Assembly: GCF_000971135.1 (NCBI RefSeq)
Contig: NZ_BBLW01000004.1
Location: 1 to 64,000 of the forward strand
Length of the DNA: 64,000 bases
Direction: 5' to 3'
Source of the DNA: Demequina phytophila
Lineage (GTDB): Bacteria; Actinomycetota; Actinomycetes; Actinomycetales; Demequinaceae
Shown here in pieces: positions 52,270 through 61,374 of this stretch (the stretch's first letter is position 1; every line of letters starts with the position of its first letter). The notes under the pieces were generated by a model. It made no database searches. It was not told the DNA's origin and was given only the letters and a program-made list of their open reading frames with translations. The translations under genes and the position numbers were made by a program.

Positions 52270-53697
52270 ATGACGCTCGTCGCCGGAGTCGACTCCTCCA
52301 CCCAGTCCTGCAAGGTGGTGATCCGCGACCTCGAGACGGGCACCGTGGTCCGGCAGGGACGCGCCTCCCACCCCGACGGCACCGCCGTGGACCCCGAGCG
52401 GTGGTGGGACGCCCTGCTGAGCGCGATCGGGCAGGCCGGCGGGCTCGCCGACGTCGGCGCGATCTCCGTGGGCGGGCAGCAGCACGGCATGGTCGCACTC
52501 GACTCCGACGGCGTGGCGGTCCACGACGCGCTGCTGTGGAACGACACGCGCTCCGCCGGTGCCGCCGCCGACCTCATCGCGGAGCTCGGTGCGGAGACGC
52601 TCGCCGAGCGCACCGGCCTGGTGCCCGTGGCCTCCTTCACCTCGACCAAGCTCCGCTGGCTCCGCGACGCCGAACCCGCCCTCGCCGCCCGCGTCGCCGC
52701 CGTCGCTCTCCCCCACGACTGGCTGACCTGGCGCCTGCGCGGCTACGGGCCCGCGGCATCGTCCCCGCTGGGTCCCGTGCTCGAGGAGCTCACCACCGAC
52801 CGCTCGGACGCGTCGGGCACCGGCTACTGGAGCGCCGCCACCGGCGAGTACGACCGCGAGCTGCTCGCCGCCGCGCTCGGGCACGATGCGGTGGTCCCAC
52901 GGGTGCTCGGTCCGGGCGATCGCGCGGGCACCGTTCACGCCGACATCGCGCACCGCGACGACTGCGTGGTGGGCCCCGGTGCCGGCGACAACGCCGCGGC
53001 CGGCCTGGGGCTCGGCGCCACCGTGGGCGATGTGGTGATCTCCCTGGGCACCTCGGGCACGGTGTTCGCGGTGACGGAGACGTCCGTGCCGGACCCGACC
53101 GGCACCGTGGCGGGCTTCGCATCCGCATCGGGCGAGTTCCTTCCCCTGGTGTGCACGCTCAACGCGGCACGCGTGCTCGACTCCTTCGCGCGCGTCCTCG
53201 GCGTCACCCACGACGAGCTCGGCGAGCTCGCCCTGGCCGCCTCCCCCGGCGCCGACGGCGCCACGCTCGTCCCGTACTTCGAGGGCGAGCGCACGCCCAA
53301 CCTCCCCACGGCCACAGCGTCCCTCACGGGTCTGACACTCGCCTCGACCACGCGCGAGAACCTCGCCCGCGCGGCCATCGAGGGGATGCTGTGCGCGCAG
53401 GGCGTGGGGCTCGACGCGATCCTCGCGCAGGGCGTCGCGGCCAAGCGCCTGCTGCTGGTCGGAGGCGCGGCGCAGAACCCGGCCGTGCAGGCCATCGCGG
53501 CACAGGTGTTCGACGTGCCGGTGGAGATTCCCGAGCCAGGCGAGTACGTTGCGGCGGGAGCGGCCGTGCAGGCGGCGTGGGCCCTCACAGGCGCGCGTCC
53601 CTCGTGGCCGCTCGCGGTGGTGGCAGCACCTGCCCTGGACTCGCGCCCCGGCATCCGGGACGCGTACGACGCGGCGGCATCCGCATACGTGGCCTAG
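52270..53697 (+). CDS. xylB: xylulokinase
   Basis: A 475-residue FGGY-family kinase that phosphorylates D-xylulose. The ATP-fold start [18 protein letters not shown], substrate motif [11 protein letters not shown] near 73, LLWNDTRS near 93, and the catalytic aspartate in [15 protein letters not shown] near 236-250 are present, as is the signature [21 protein letters not shown] near 398. It lies 127 nt after xylA on the same strand. A GGCATCGTCCCC copy writes the residues AASSP in a loop before the FGGY domain-1 [14 protein letters not shown] block. Confidence 0.97.
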   Translation: MTLVAGVDSSTQSCKVVIRDLETGTVVRQGRASHPDGTAVDPERWWDALLSAIGQAGGLADVGAISVGGQQHGMVALDSDGVAVHDALLWNDTRSAGAAADLIAELGAETLAERTGLVPVASFTSTKLRWLRDAEPALAARVAAVALPHDWLTWRLRGYGPAASSPLGPVLEELTTDRSDASGTGYWSAATGEYDRELLAAALGHDAVVPRVLGPGDRAGTVHADIAHRDDCVVGPGAGDNAAAGLGLGATVGDVVISLGTSGTVFAVTETSVPDPTGTVAGFASASGEFLPLVCTLNAARVLDSFARVLGVTHDELGELALAASPGADGATLVPYFEGERTPNLPTATASLTGLTLASTTRENLARAAIEGMLCAQGVGLDAILAQGVAAKRLLLVGGAAQNPAVQAIAAQVFDVPVEIPEPGEYVAAGAAVQAAWALTGARPSWPLAVVAAPALDSRPGIRDAYDAAASAYVA

Positions 53698-53739
53698 CCG
53701 GGTCGCATCACCCGGCGGCCGCGGCCGCCGCGCCGTGGC

Positions 53740-53783
53740 GAAGCCCTCACGGTCCCCCTCCTGTTCGGGGCCGTGGGGGCTTC
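53740..53783. terminator. bidirectional terminator after xylB
   Basis: GAAGCCCTCACGGTCCCC (53740-53757) pairs with GGGGCCGTGGGGGCTTC (53767-53783) with one bulge or mismatch, between convergent genes, followed by GTTCTG. Confidence 0.75.
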
Positions 53784-53828
53784 GTTCTGCGCGGGACGAT
53801 GCGCAGGGCGGCTATGCGCGAACGACGC

Positions 53829-54608
53829 CTACGCGTCGATGGACGCGAAGTACTCGAGCGCAGTGCGCGTCTTGGTCTGCTGCGGCGCACCCAGGTCGAC
53901 ACCCCGCGTCGCGAGGTACGCCTTGGTCTCCGCGGCCACCTCGAACGCGCGGTCGGGCGTGCACTTGGTCGACAGCTCGAGGATCTGGGAGCCGTCCGGA
54001 TAGGCCCACAGCTCCGCGACCATGCGATGCGCGAAGCCCTCGGGCGCGAACTTGAGCTTGAGCAGCGTGATGGGGCCCAGCACGCGGAGGTCGTCCCAAT
54101 CGACGCCCTCGGGCGCGTGGGCCTCGAACAGCGCACGCTGCTCCTTGGTGAAGAGGCGCCGCACAGGCCGGTCGCCCAGGAACACGCGCCGCAGGTCCTT
54201 GTCCTCCGCCTCGGCCTTCATGCGCGCCGAGCACACGAACCCGCCGGGCATCGCATCGATCTCGACACCGAAGCCGGGCGCGGCCCGCAGCTCCTCGCTG
54301 AGGTCGGCCGGGTCGACCGGCCGCAGCTTCACCACCGAGTCTCCCGGCTTCTTCTGGATGCGCCGCGCCCGCACCACCACGCCGGCGCGGTCGAGTGCGA
54401 GGTCCGCGGTGTCGAAGAACGCGACCTGCCGCAGCTCCGCCTCCAGCGGGTCCATGCCGAGGCGCTCGACCACGCGTCGCCTGTCGACGCCGGGCACGGT
54501 GGCCTTGAGCTCGACGGAGTCGCTGCCCGGCAGCAGCGCGAGGACCTCGGACAGCTGCTCCGCGGTCAGCGCCGGAAGGGGCGTGCCGGTGGTGGGTACG
54601 GTGCTCAT
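53829..54608 (-). CDS. CYTH-like domain protein
   Basis: A 259-residue protein that looks like a CYTH (adenylate cyclase / thiamine triphosphatase fold) member: SVELKATVPG near 31-40, then VAFFDTADLALDRAGVVVRARRIQKKPGDSVVKLRPVD, a strand order with charged residues along a tunnel. The hallmark ExExK reads S-V-E-L-K, so the first glutamate is missing. It lacks a CHAD domain. Substrate could be a triphosphate; activity is uncertain because of the motif change. Confidence 0.6.
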   Translation of the reverse strand: MSTVPTTGTPLPALTAEQLSEVLALLPGSDSVELKATVPGVDRRRVVERLGMDPLEAELRQVAFFDTADLALDRAGVVVRARRIQKKPGDSVVKLRPVDPADLSEELRAAPGFGVEIDAMPGGFVCSARMKAEAEDKDLRRVFLGDRPVRRLFTKEQRALFEAHAPEGVDWDDLRVLGPITLLKLKFAPEGFAHRMVAELWAYPDGSQILELSTKCTPDRAFEVAAETKAYLATRGVDLGAPQQTKTRTALEYFASIDA

Positions 54609-54802
54609 GGTGATGCTCCCGTCAGGGGGCCGTCGCCGTCGACGCCCCGCTCACGTCAGGATAGGCACGCACGCGCCCGGGTGCCGCGGCGAGGCCGGCG
54701 AGCGGCGCATCGTCCCTCGCCAGGCGGCTGTCGGAGCGCGCGCGTAGTGTCAGCGAGTGGGGGGCCGACGAGGGCCCGGGTCGACCGAGGAGGGCCCGCT
54801 TC

Positions 54803-56149
54803 ATGACCGTCAGCTTCGTGCTCGAGGCCGTCGTGGTGCTCGCGTGCATCGTGCTGGGCACGCGTGCCGGCGGCGTGGGCGTCGGCGTGTGGGGCGGCGT
54901 CGGCACGTTCATCCTCATCTTCGTGTTCGGCGAGGCGCCCGGCGAGGCTCCGGCAGCGGCCATCGCGATCATCCTCGGCGTCGTGACCGCGGCCGCGCTC
55001 ATGCAGGCCGCCGGCGGCATCGACTGGATGGTCGCCATGGCGGCGAAGGTGATCGAGAAACGCCCCAGGCAGATCACCCTCATCGCGCCGCTGACGGCGT
55101 TCCTGCTGTGCGCGGGGGCCGGCACCGGCAACGTCGTGTACCCGCTGCTGCCGGTGGTCTACGACCTGTCCGTGAAGAACGGGATCCGGCCGGCGCGGCC
55201 GCTCACGGTGACCGTCGTGCAGTCGGGCATCGCGCTCGCGGCCTCCCCCGTCTCCGCCGCGATGGCGGCGATGCTCACGCTCACCGACGTCGCGCCCTAC
55301 AACCTGGGGCTCGCGCAGATCCTCGCGATCACGTTCCCGGCGTGCGTGATCGGCATCGTCGTCACCGCCCTCGTGGTCAACCGCATGTGGAAGGACATGG
55401 ACGACGACCCGGAGATCCAGGCACGCATCGCCGCCGGCGCGCTCGAGGCGCCGCGGGACGATGCCGGGGGCACCGCATCGTCCCGTCTCACCTACACGGC
55501 ACGGGGCCGCAACTCGGCGATCATGTTCCTCATCGGGGTCGCGGCGATCGTGCTGTTCGGCATCTTCGAGAACCTGCGCCCGTCCTACTTGGTCGACGGT
55601 GAGACGGTGCGGATCGACATGACCAACACGATCGTGCTGGTGATGTTCGTGGTGAGCGCGGCGATCATCCTGGTGGGGCGGCCGAAGGTCGCGTCGGTAC
55701 CGGACCAGTCGGTGTTCAAGGCCGGCATGGTCGCCGCGATCGCGCTGTTCGGGATCGCGTGGCTGACCGCCACGTTCATCGCGGCGCACGAGGAGTACAT
55801 CGTGTCGACGGTGGGCGCGTGGGTCACGGACTGGCGGTTCCTGTTCGCGGTGGCGGTGTTCCTGGTCGCCGCGATGACCACCAGCCAGTCGACCGCGACG
55901 CGGACCATCGTGCCGATCGGGCTCGCGGCGGGGCTGCCCGCCGGGGTGGTGACCGGCATGTGGGCGGGCGCGCTCGGCGGTGTCTACACGCTGCCAGCCA
56001 ACGGCCCGCAGATCGCGGCCGCGAACTTCGACCTCACCGGCTCCACCAAGCTCGGCACGAAGCTCCTGGACCACAGCTTCTTCGTGCCGATGCTGATCCT
56101 GTCCGTCAGTACGATCGTCGCCGGCGCGGTGATCGGCGCGTTCTTCTAG
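54803..56149 (+). CDS. Dcu-type anaerobic C4-dicarboxylate transporter family protein
   Basis: A 448-residue membrane protein with about ten to twelve helices and family blocks of DcuA/DcuB: LGTRAGGVGVGVWGGVGTFILIFVFG near 18-43, LMQAAGGIDWMVAMAAKVIEKRPRQITLIAPLTAFLLCAGAGTGNVVYPLLPVV near 66-115, and GIRPARPLTVTVVQSGIALAASPVSAAMAA near 130-160. Dcu proteins exchange fumarate, succinate, aspartate or malate. The central cytoplasmic loop (near 215-235) contains an inverted pair of the dispersed motif writing RDDAGGTASSR. Followed 26 nt later by a dipeptidase, so the substrate here may be an amino acid or peptide-derived acid. Confidence 0.85.
   Translation: MTVSFVLEAVVVLACIVLGTRAGGVGVGVWGGVGTFILIFVFGEAPGEAPAAAIAIILGVVTAAALMQAAGGIDWMVAMAAKVIEKRPRQITLIAPLTAFLLCAGAGTGNVVYPLLPVVYDLSVKNGIRPARPLTVTVVQSGIALAASPVSAAMAAMLTLTDVAPYNLGLAQILAITFPACVIGIVVTALVVNRMWKDMDDDPEIQARIAAGALEAPRDDAGGTASSRLTYTARGRNSAIMFLIGVAAIVLFGIFENLRPSYLVDGETVRIDMTNTIVLVMFVVSAAIILVGRPKVASVPDQSVFKAGMVAAIALFGIAWLTATFIAAHEEYIVSTVGAWVTDWRFLFAVAVFLVAAMTTSQSTATRTIVPIGLAAGLPAGVVTGMWAGALGGVYTLPANGPQIAAANFDLTGSTKLGTKLLDHSFFVPMLILSVSTIVAGAVIGAFF
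55456..55484. repeat. inverted pair of the GGGACGATGC motif inside the transporter gene
   Basis: GGGACGATGC (55456-55465) faces GCATCGTCCC (55475-55484) with 9 nt between. It is in frame in the large cytoplasmic loop. The encoded RDDAGGTASS parallels RDDAVAGVAASS in the TolB-like gene. Confidence 0.85.
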
Positions 56150-56175
56150 CCCCCCTCACGGAAAGGCCATCCCTC

Positions 56176-57519
56176 ATGCCCGCAGCGGAGATCCAGGAGA
56201 AGGTCAGGGCGCTCATGCCCGGCGTGATCGAGGACCTCAAGGAGCTCATCTCGATCCCGTCGATCGCGTTCCCCGGCTATCCCGAGGAGCCCATGCATCG
56301 CATGGCCGAGCGCACCCTCGAGCTGTTCCGCGAGGCCGGCTTCACGGATGCGCACTACGGCGACGTGCCGCACGGCTACCCGCCGATCTACGCGGAGCTG
56401 CCCGGCCCTCCCGGGTCCCCGGTCGTGGTGCTGTACGCGCACTACGACGTGCAGCCGGCCCCCGAGTCGCAGGGCTGGACGTCGGACCCGTTCATGGCGA
56501 CGGTCAAGGACGACGGACGCATCTACGGCCGCGGCGCCGCCGACGACAAGTCGGGCCTGGCCACACACCTGGGCACGCTGCGCGCGTTCGACGGGAAGCC
56601 GCCGGTCACCATCCGGCTCATCCTCGAGGGCATGGAGGAGACCGAGAGCAACCTCGAGGAGTTCGTCGAGGCCAACCCCGATCTGTTCCAGTGCGACCTC
56701 TTCGTCATCTGCGACATGGGCAACCTGGTGTCCGCCGAGCCCGTGCTCACCACCGCGCTGCGCGGCGACGTGTCCTGTGTGGTGACGGTGCGCACGCTCG
56801 AGCACCCGCTCCACTCCGGGGTCTTCGGCGGCGCCGCGCCGGACGCGATGATGGCGCTCGCGCGCCTCCTGTCCAGCCTGGTGGACGATGCCGGGGACGT
56901 GGCCGTCGCGGGCGTCTCGGGCGGCGCGTGGTCGGGTGCGGTGCAGAGCGAGGAGAGCTTCCTCGAGGGGGTGCCGCTGCTCGACGGGGTGTCGCTCATC
57001 GGCACCGGCACCATCTCCGACCGGCTGTGGGCGAAGCCTTCGATCAACGCGATCGGCGTCGACACCACGTCGATCGCGGGGTCCTCGAACGTGATCCTCC
57101 CGCAGGCGTCCGCGAAGATCTCCATGCGGATCGTGCCCGGCTCGAACCCCGAGGCGGAGCTGGACGCCCTGGTCGCGCACCTCGAGAGCCACGCGCCGTG
57201 GGGCGCACAGGTGTCCGTGCGCCGGATCAAGGCGGCGCCCGCGTTCCTGGTCCCTGGCGGCGGCCCCGGCGTCGAGGCCGCGCGTGCCGCGATGGAGGAG
57301 GCGTTCGGCGCCGAGGCGTCGGAGGTGGGCTCCGGCGGGTCGATCCCGCTGCTCCAGACGCTCCACGAGGCGTGCCCGGCCGCGGAGTTCGTGCTGTGGG
57401 GCCCCGAGGACATGGAGAAGTCGCGCATCCACGCGTCGGACGAGTCGGTGGACCCCGCCGAGATCGAGCGCATGGTGGTGGCGCAGGCGCTGCTGCTCGA
57501 GCGGCTCGCCCACGGCTGA
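56176..57519 (+). CDS. M20-family dipeptidase
   Basis: A 447-residue zinc dipeptidase of the M20 (ArgE/DapE/CNDP) family. Metal ligands: VVLYAHYDVQPAP (His) near 90-102, GRIYGRGAADDKSG (bridging Asp) near 118-131, EGMEETES (Glu base and ligand) near 157-164, CDMG near 180, and the final His in SRIHASDESV near 418-427. It is likely cytoplasmic and cuts dipeptides. It follows the Dcu-type transporter gene by 26 nt in the same operon, suggesting uptake or exchange of the released amino acids. Confidence 0.93.
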   Translation: MPAAEIQEKVRALMPGVIEDLKELISIPSIAFPGYPEEPMHRMAERTLELFREAGFTDAHYGDVPHGYPPIYAELPGPPGSPVVVLYAHYDVQPAPESQGWTSDPFMATVKDDGRIYGRGAADDKSGLATHLGTLRAFDGKPPVTIRLILEGMEETESNLEEFVEANPDLFQCDLFVICDMGNLVSAEPVLTTALRGDVSCVVTVRTLEHPLHSGVFGGAAPDAMMALARLLSSLVDDAGDVAVAGVSGGAWSGAVQSEESFLEGVPLLDGVSLIGTGTISDRLWAKPSINAIGVDTTSIAGSSNVILPQASAKISMRIVPGSNPEAELDALVAHLESHAPWGAQVSVRRIKAAPAFLVPGGGPGVEAARAAMEEAFGAEASEVGSGGSIPLLQTLHEACPAAEFVLWGPEDMEKSRIHASDESVDPAEIERMVVAQALLLERLAHG

Positions 57520-57536
57520 GCACGGGCGCGTGAGCC

Positions 57537-59597
57537 TCAGGCCTCCTCGGGCTTGAGGCTCACGCGCCGCAGCAGCTGCGCGTTCAGCGCGACGACGATC
57601 GTCGAGAGGCTCATCGCGATCGCGGCGACGGCGGGCGGCATCGTGATGCCGGCCCACTGCAGCGCGCCCGCCGCGACCGGGATCGCGACCGCGTTGTAGC
57701 CGGTCGCCCAGACGAGGTTCTGGCGCATCTTGCGGTAGCTCGCGCGGGACAGCTCGATCACGCCGACCACTCCGCGCGGGTCGGAGCTCGCCAGGACCAC
57801 CCCGGCGGCCTCCATCGCCACGTCCGTCCCCGCGCCGATCGCGAGGCCCACGTCGGCGCGCGCCAGGGCGGGCGCATCGTTCACCCCGTCGCCCACCATC
57901 GCCACGCGCTTCCCGCGGCTCTGGAGGTCGCCCACGGCCTTGTCCTTGTCATCGGGAAGGACCTCGGCGAAGACGTCGTCGATGCCGAGCTCCGCCGCGA
58001 CAGCGTTGGCGACGGCCGCGGAGTCGCCGGTGATGAGCGCGACGGCGATGCCCCGGGCGTGGAGGGCGTCCACGGCCTGGCGGGACTCGGGCCGGATCGG
58101 ATCCGCCGTGGTGAAGGCGCCCACCACCTCCCCGCCCGCCACCACGTAGAGGACGGCGCCGCCCTTGTCGCGCCACCCGGCCGCCGCATCGTCCAGGCTG
58201 CCGGGGGCGGTGACGCCCAGGTGGTCGAGCAGGCTCGGCCCACCCACGGCGACGGCCTGGCCGTCGACGGTGGCGCGCACGCCGCGCCCGGGGAGGGTCT
58301 CGACGTCCTCGGGGCTGGCGATGGTGAGGTCGCGGCCCTTCGCCGCCGCGACCACGGCGCGCCCGATCGGGTGCTCCGCATCGGACTCGACGGCCGCGGC
58401 GAGCGCGAGCATCCGGTCCTCGTCCCAGCCGTCGACGGTCGCGACGCCGGTGAGCTCGTGGGAGCCCTCGGTGAGGGTGCCGGTCTTGTCGAACAGGACG
58501 GCGTCGACGGTGCGCATCGCCTCGAGCGCGGCGGTGTCCTTGATGAGGATGCCCTGCTTGGCGGAGCTCGAGGTGGCGATCGCGATCACCAGCGGGATCG
58601 CGAGGCCGAGCGCGTGGGGGCACGCGATCACGAGAACCGAGACCGCCGCGGACAGGCCCTGCGCGGGCTCCCCCGCGAAGACGTGGGCGACGAAGGTGAT
58701 CGCCGCCGCCGCGAGGGCGATCCAGAAGAGCCAGGCGGCAGCACGGTCGGCGAGCCGGCGGGTGCCCGAGCGGCTGTCCTGGGCCTCCTGCACCATCCGC
58801 TGGATCCCGGCGAGCGCGGTCTCGTCGCCGGTGGCAGTCACCTCGATGCGGAGGGAGCCGTCGGTGGCGACGGTGCCGGCGACCACGCGATCACCCTCGT
58901 CCTTGGCCACGGGAGCGGACTCGCCGGTGATCATCGACTCGTCGACGCTGGCGCGGCCCTTCTTGATGGTGCCGTCGGCCGGGACCCGACCGCCCGGTCG
59001 CACCACCACCACGTCACCCGTCGTCAGCTCGGCTAGCCCCACGTGCTCGGTGCCGCCGTCCGCGGTGGTGCGCTCCGCATCGTCCGGAAGGAGCTCGGCG
59101 AGCGCCGCGAGGGCGCCGCGCGCCTGACCCACCGCCTTCATCTCCTGCCAGTGACCCAGCAGCATCACGACGATCAGCGCGGCGAGCTCCCACCAGAAGC
59201 TCAGGTCGCCGATGCCGAGGGTGCTCGCTGCGGAGGCTCCGAATGCCACGGTGATCGCGAGCGAGATGAGGGTCATCATGCCGGGCTTGCGGGCGGTGAT
59301 CTCGTCGCGCCAGGCCATGCTGAGGAACGGCCAGCCACCCCAGGCGTAGATCACGGTGCCCAGCAGGGGCGGGATCCAGGCGCTGCCGGGAAGGTCGTAG
59401 CCCAGCCATCCCTCGACCATCTCGCTGGTCGCGATCACCGGGATCGCGAGCAGAAGGTTCCACCAGAAGAGGCGCCGGAACAGGTCCGCGTGGCCGCTGT
59501 GATCGGTGCCGTGGTGGGCGTGCGCGTCGTGTCCGGTGTGCTCGGCATGGCGGTGTGCCGGCGCCTCGTGCGACATGGTCGCGTGGTCGTGTGCCAT
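57537..59597 (-). CDS. copB: CopB-type copper-transporting P1B ATPase
   Basis: A 686-residue heavy-metal P-type ATPase of the inner membrane. A histidine-rich tail covers residues 2-37. The transmembrane metal site is CPH near 324 (CopB class) instead of CPC. Actuator TGES is near 211, the phosphorylation site DKTGTLTEG near 367, the HP motif [11 protein letters not shown] near 405, and the hinge [20 protein letters not shown] near 560. CPH-type pumps export copper or silver. A CueR-type operator precedes it. The upstream GGACCTCC-like region gives a good ribosome binding site (GAGGTCC on the - strand). Confidence 0.93.
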   Translation of the reverse strand: MAHDHATMSHEAPAHRHAEHTGHDAHAHHGTDHSGHADLFRRLFWWNLLLAIPVIATSEMVEGWLGYDLPGSAWIPPLLGTVIYAWGGWPFLSMAWRDEITARKPGMMTLISLAITVAFGASAASTLGIGDLSFWWELAALIVVMLLGHWQEMKAVGQARGALAALAELLPDDAERTTADGGTEHVGLAELTTGDVVVVRPGGRVPADGTIKKGRASVDESMITGESAPVAKDEGDRVVAGTVATDGSLRIEVTATGDETALAGIQRMVQEAQDSRSGTRRLADRAAAWLFWIALAAAAITFVAHVFAGEPAQGLSAAVSVLVIACPHALGLAIPLVIAIATSSSAKQGILIKDTAALEAMRTVDAVLFDKTGTLTEGSHELTGVATVDGWDEDRMLALAAAVESDAEHPIGRAVVAAAKGRDLTIASPEDVETLPGRGVRATVDGQAVAVGGPSLLDHLGVTAPGSLDDAAAGWRDKGGAVLYVVAGGEVVGAFTTADPIRPESRQAVDALHARGIAVALITGDSAAVANAVAAELGIDDVFAEVLPDDKDKAVGDLQSRGKRVAMVGDGVNDAPALARADVGLAIGAGTDVAMEAAGVVLASSDPRGVVGVIELSRASYRKMRQNLVWATGYNAVAIPVAAGALQWAGITMPPAVAAIAMSLSTIVVALNAQLLRRVSLKPEEA

Positions 59598-59629
59598 GGG
59601 GACCTCCTCGGGAGTGGCAGCTACTCCGC

Positions 59630-59661
59630 ACGCTATTCCTTCCAGTCGGATGGAAGGTCAA
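59630..59661 (-). promoter_or_regulatory. CueR-type copper promoter/operator
   Basis: On the - strand TTGACC (59661-59656) overlaps an inverted repeat CCTTCC-N8-GGAAGG (59657-59638), with TAGCGT (59635-59630) as -10 and a 20-nt spacer. The pattern is nearly that of the E. coli copA promoter bound by CueR. The CueR homologue itself is not in this window. Confidence 0.85.
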
Positions 59662-59738
59662 GAGTGCTCGCGCGGAAGTTCTCCACAGTCGGTTTCCGCT
59701 TTGTCCTGATTGTCAGACCCCGGTGGTGTGATGGTCAC

Positions 59739-61256
59739 ATGGATGCAGCACACCTGTTCGATGACTCGCCTGGCGGCTCTGGCGCCGGGTTCGCGTCGGC
59801 GTGTGTGGATGCCCGGGTCGCGGTGGGGACGATGCGTGCGCTGGCTTCCGTGGGCGGCTCGCCGGATGCGGTCGAACGGTTCGCGGCGGCGGCGCAGGTC
59901 GCCGCCGAGATGGACCTGGTCCTCGCACGTACCGCGCGCGATATCGAGGTCCAGTCCGATGTGCCCGGGGGTGGGCTCGCGAAGCGTCATGGCTTCCGCT
60001 GCGCGGCCGATCTGGTCGCGTCGCGGATGGGGACTCACAAGGCTGAGGCTGTCCGTCTGATCGAGGTCGGACGTGCGCTCGAGGAGCGCGAGAAGGGTGG
60101 CACGCCCAAGCCTGATCCTGAGCCGGATCCCGATGAGCCGGATCCCGATGAACCCGATGACGGTCCGGATCCTGATGATCCCGAGGGCAACGATCCTCCC
60201 GAGCCGCAGGGCCCTCAGCCCACCCCTCAGGTGCGCTACCGCGCGATCGTGACCGAGGCGCTCGACGCGGGACAGATCTCCGCGGATTGCGGGTCGCAGA
60301 TCCTCATCATGCTCGACTCGCTGTCGGAGGACGTGACGGATGAGGCGAAGGAGGAGGCCGCAGCCGACCTCGTCAAGCGCGCCCAGGGGTTGGATTCGGG
60401 CAAGTTCGCCTCGATCGTGCGCGGTTTCAAGGCCGCGCTGGACGTGGAGCAGCATGAGCGCACCCTGGCCCAGAAGCGTCGGGAACGGTATCTGAAGATC
60501 TGGAACAACCGTGAGGGCATGGTCGAGCTCCACGGCGTGCTCGATCCCGAGACCGCCGCACCCCTACAAGCAGCGTTGAGCAAGCGCGTCGGTGACGCGA
60601 TCCACGCCAGCCGCAACACCCCCGGCGAGGACGTCCGCACCACCGAGCAGATGCGAGCCGACGCGCTAGCCGACCTCGCCCGCCACGCCCTGGGCTGCGA
60701 GACCACCACCGCCTTGTTCGGCACCACCACCGTCGTCGTCCGCGCCACCGCAGCCGACCTCGAATCCGGCACAGGCCTAGCTGAGGTCGACGGCTGTGCC
60801 ACACCCATCGGGATGAGCATCGCGTTGCGCATGGCCGCCACCGCGATCATCGTGCCCGCCCTCGTAGGCACCCAGGGCGAGCTGCTCAAGCTCGGACACC
60901 GCATCTACCCGTTCTCCAAGGCTCAACGCATCGCCCTGGGCGAGCGTGACGGCGGCTGCGCGAAGTGCGGAGCACCCCCGGCATGGGCAGAAGCTCACCA
61001 CATCATCTTCTGGTCCAGAGGCGGCCCCACGAACCTGTCCAACGGGGCACTTCTTTGCTCCCACTGTCACCACGTGATCCATGATCAGGGCTGGCAGATC
61101 AGGGCCACCGACACCGAGATCTGGTTCATCCCACCCGCCACCGTCGACCCCACGCGGACACCCTGGCAAGGCGGACGAGCACGCTTCGGCACCCCCCGAC
61201 CCTGGAACAAGAAGGCCACCACCGACAGCGACGATTCCGCCCGCCCGCCCACATAG
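59739..61256 (+). CDS. DUF222 / HNH endonuclease domain protein (13E12-like)
   Basis: A 505-residue protein of the DUF222-HNH family, abundant as paralogues in actinobacteria. DUF222 covers about residues 20-330. The HNH nuclease at 407-450 has CAKCGAPPAWAEAHHIIFWSRGGPTNLSNGALLCSHCHHVIH, with zinc cysteines and the catalytic HH. Between residues 120 and 165 there is an acidic proline-rich repeat of the D-P-D-E-P type, written by GGATCC/GATGAG-rich DNA with more A/T-ending codons than neighbours. The gene could be acquired or a mobile paralogue. ATG 59739 starts the conserved MDAAHLF. A GGGGACGATGCG copy is read in the G-T-M-R frame. Confidence 0.88.
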   Translation: MDAAHLFDDSPGGSGAGFASACVDARVAVGTMRALASVGGSPDAVERFAAAAQVAAEMDLVLARTARDIEVQSDVPGGGLAKRHGFRCAADLVASRMGTHKAEAVRLIEVGRALEEREKGGTPKPDPEPDPDEPDPDEPDDGPDPDDPEGNDPPEPQGPQPTPQVRYRAIVTEALDAGQISADCGSQILIMLDSLSEDVTDEAKEEAAADLVKRAQGLDSGKFASIVRGFKAALDVEQHERTLAQKRRERYLKIWNNREGMVELHGVLDPETAAPLQAALSKRVGDAIHASRNTPGEDVRTTEQMRADALADLARHALGCETTTALFGTTTVVVRATAADLESGTGLAEVDGCATPIGMSIALRMAATAIIVPALVGTQGELLKLGHRIYPFSKAQRIALGERDGGCAKCGAPPAWAEAHHIIFWSRGGPTNLSNGALLCSHCHHVIHDQGWQIRATDTEIWFIPPATVDPTRTPWQGGRARFGTPRPWNKKATTDSDDSARPPT

Positions 61257-61268
61257 CTGCCCCGCCCC

Positions 61269-61296
61269 GCGGCGCCACCCACCCGGGCGGCGCCGC
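61269..61296. terminator. hairpin after DUF222 gene
   Basis: GCGGCGCC and GGCGCCGC pair around a 12-nt loop in the convergent gap, 13 nt after the DUF222 stop. No T-run. Confidence 0.5.
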
Positions 61297-61374
61297 ACAC
61301 GCACGTCCAGGCGCGTTGAGTCGTTGAGACCCCGGGGCCGGGTGTGGCCTAGGTGCCGCCGAGACCAGTAGCCG

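Noticed and set aside
59043..59738. Upstream extension of the DUF222 gene
   Set aside because: It is antisense to copB and crosses the CueR-type promoter; the conserved N-terminus begins at 59739.
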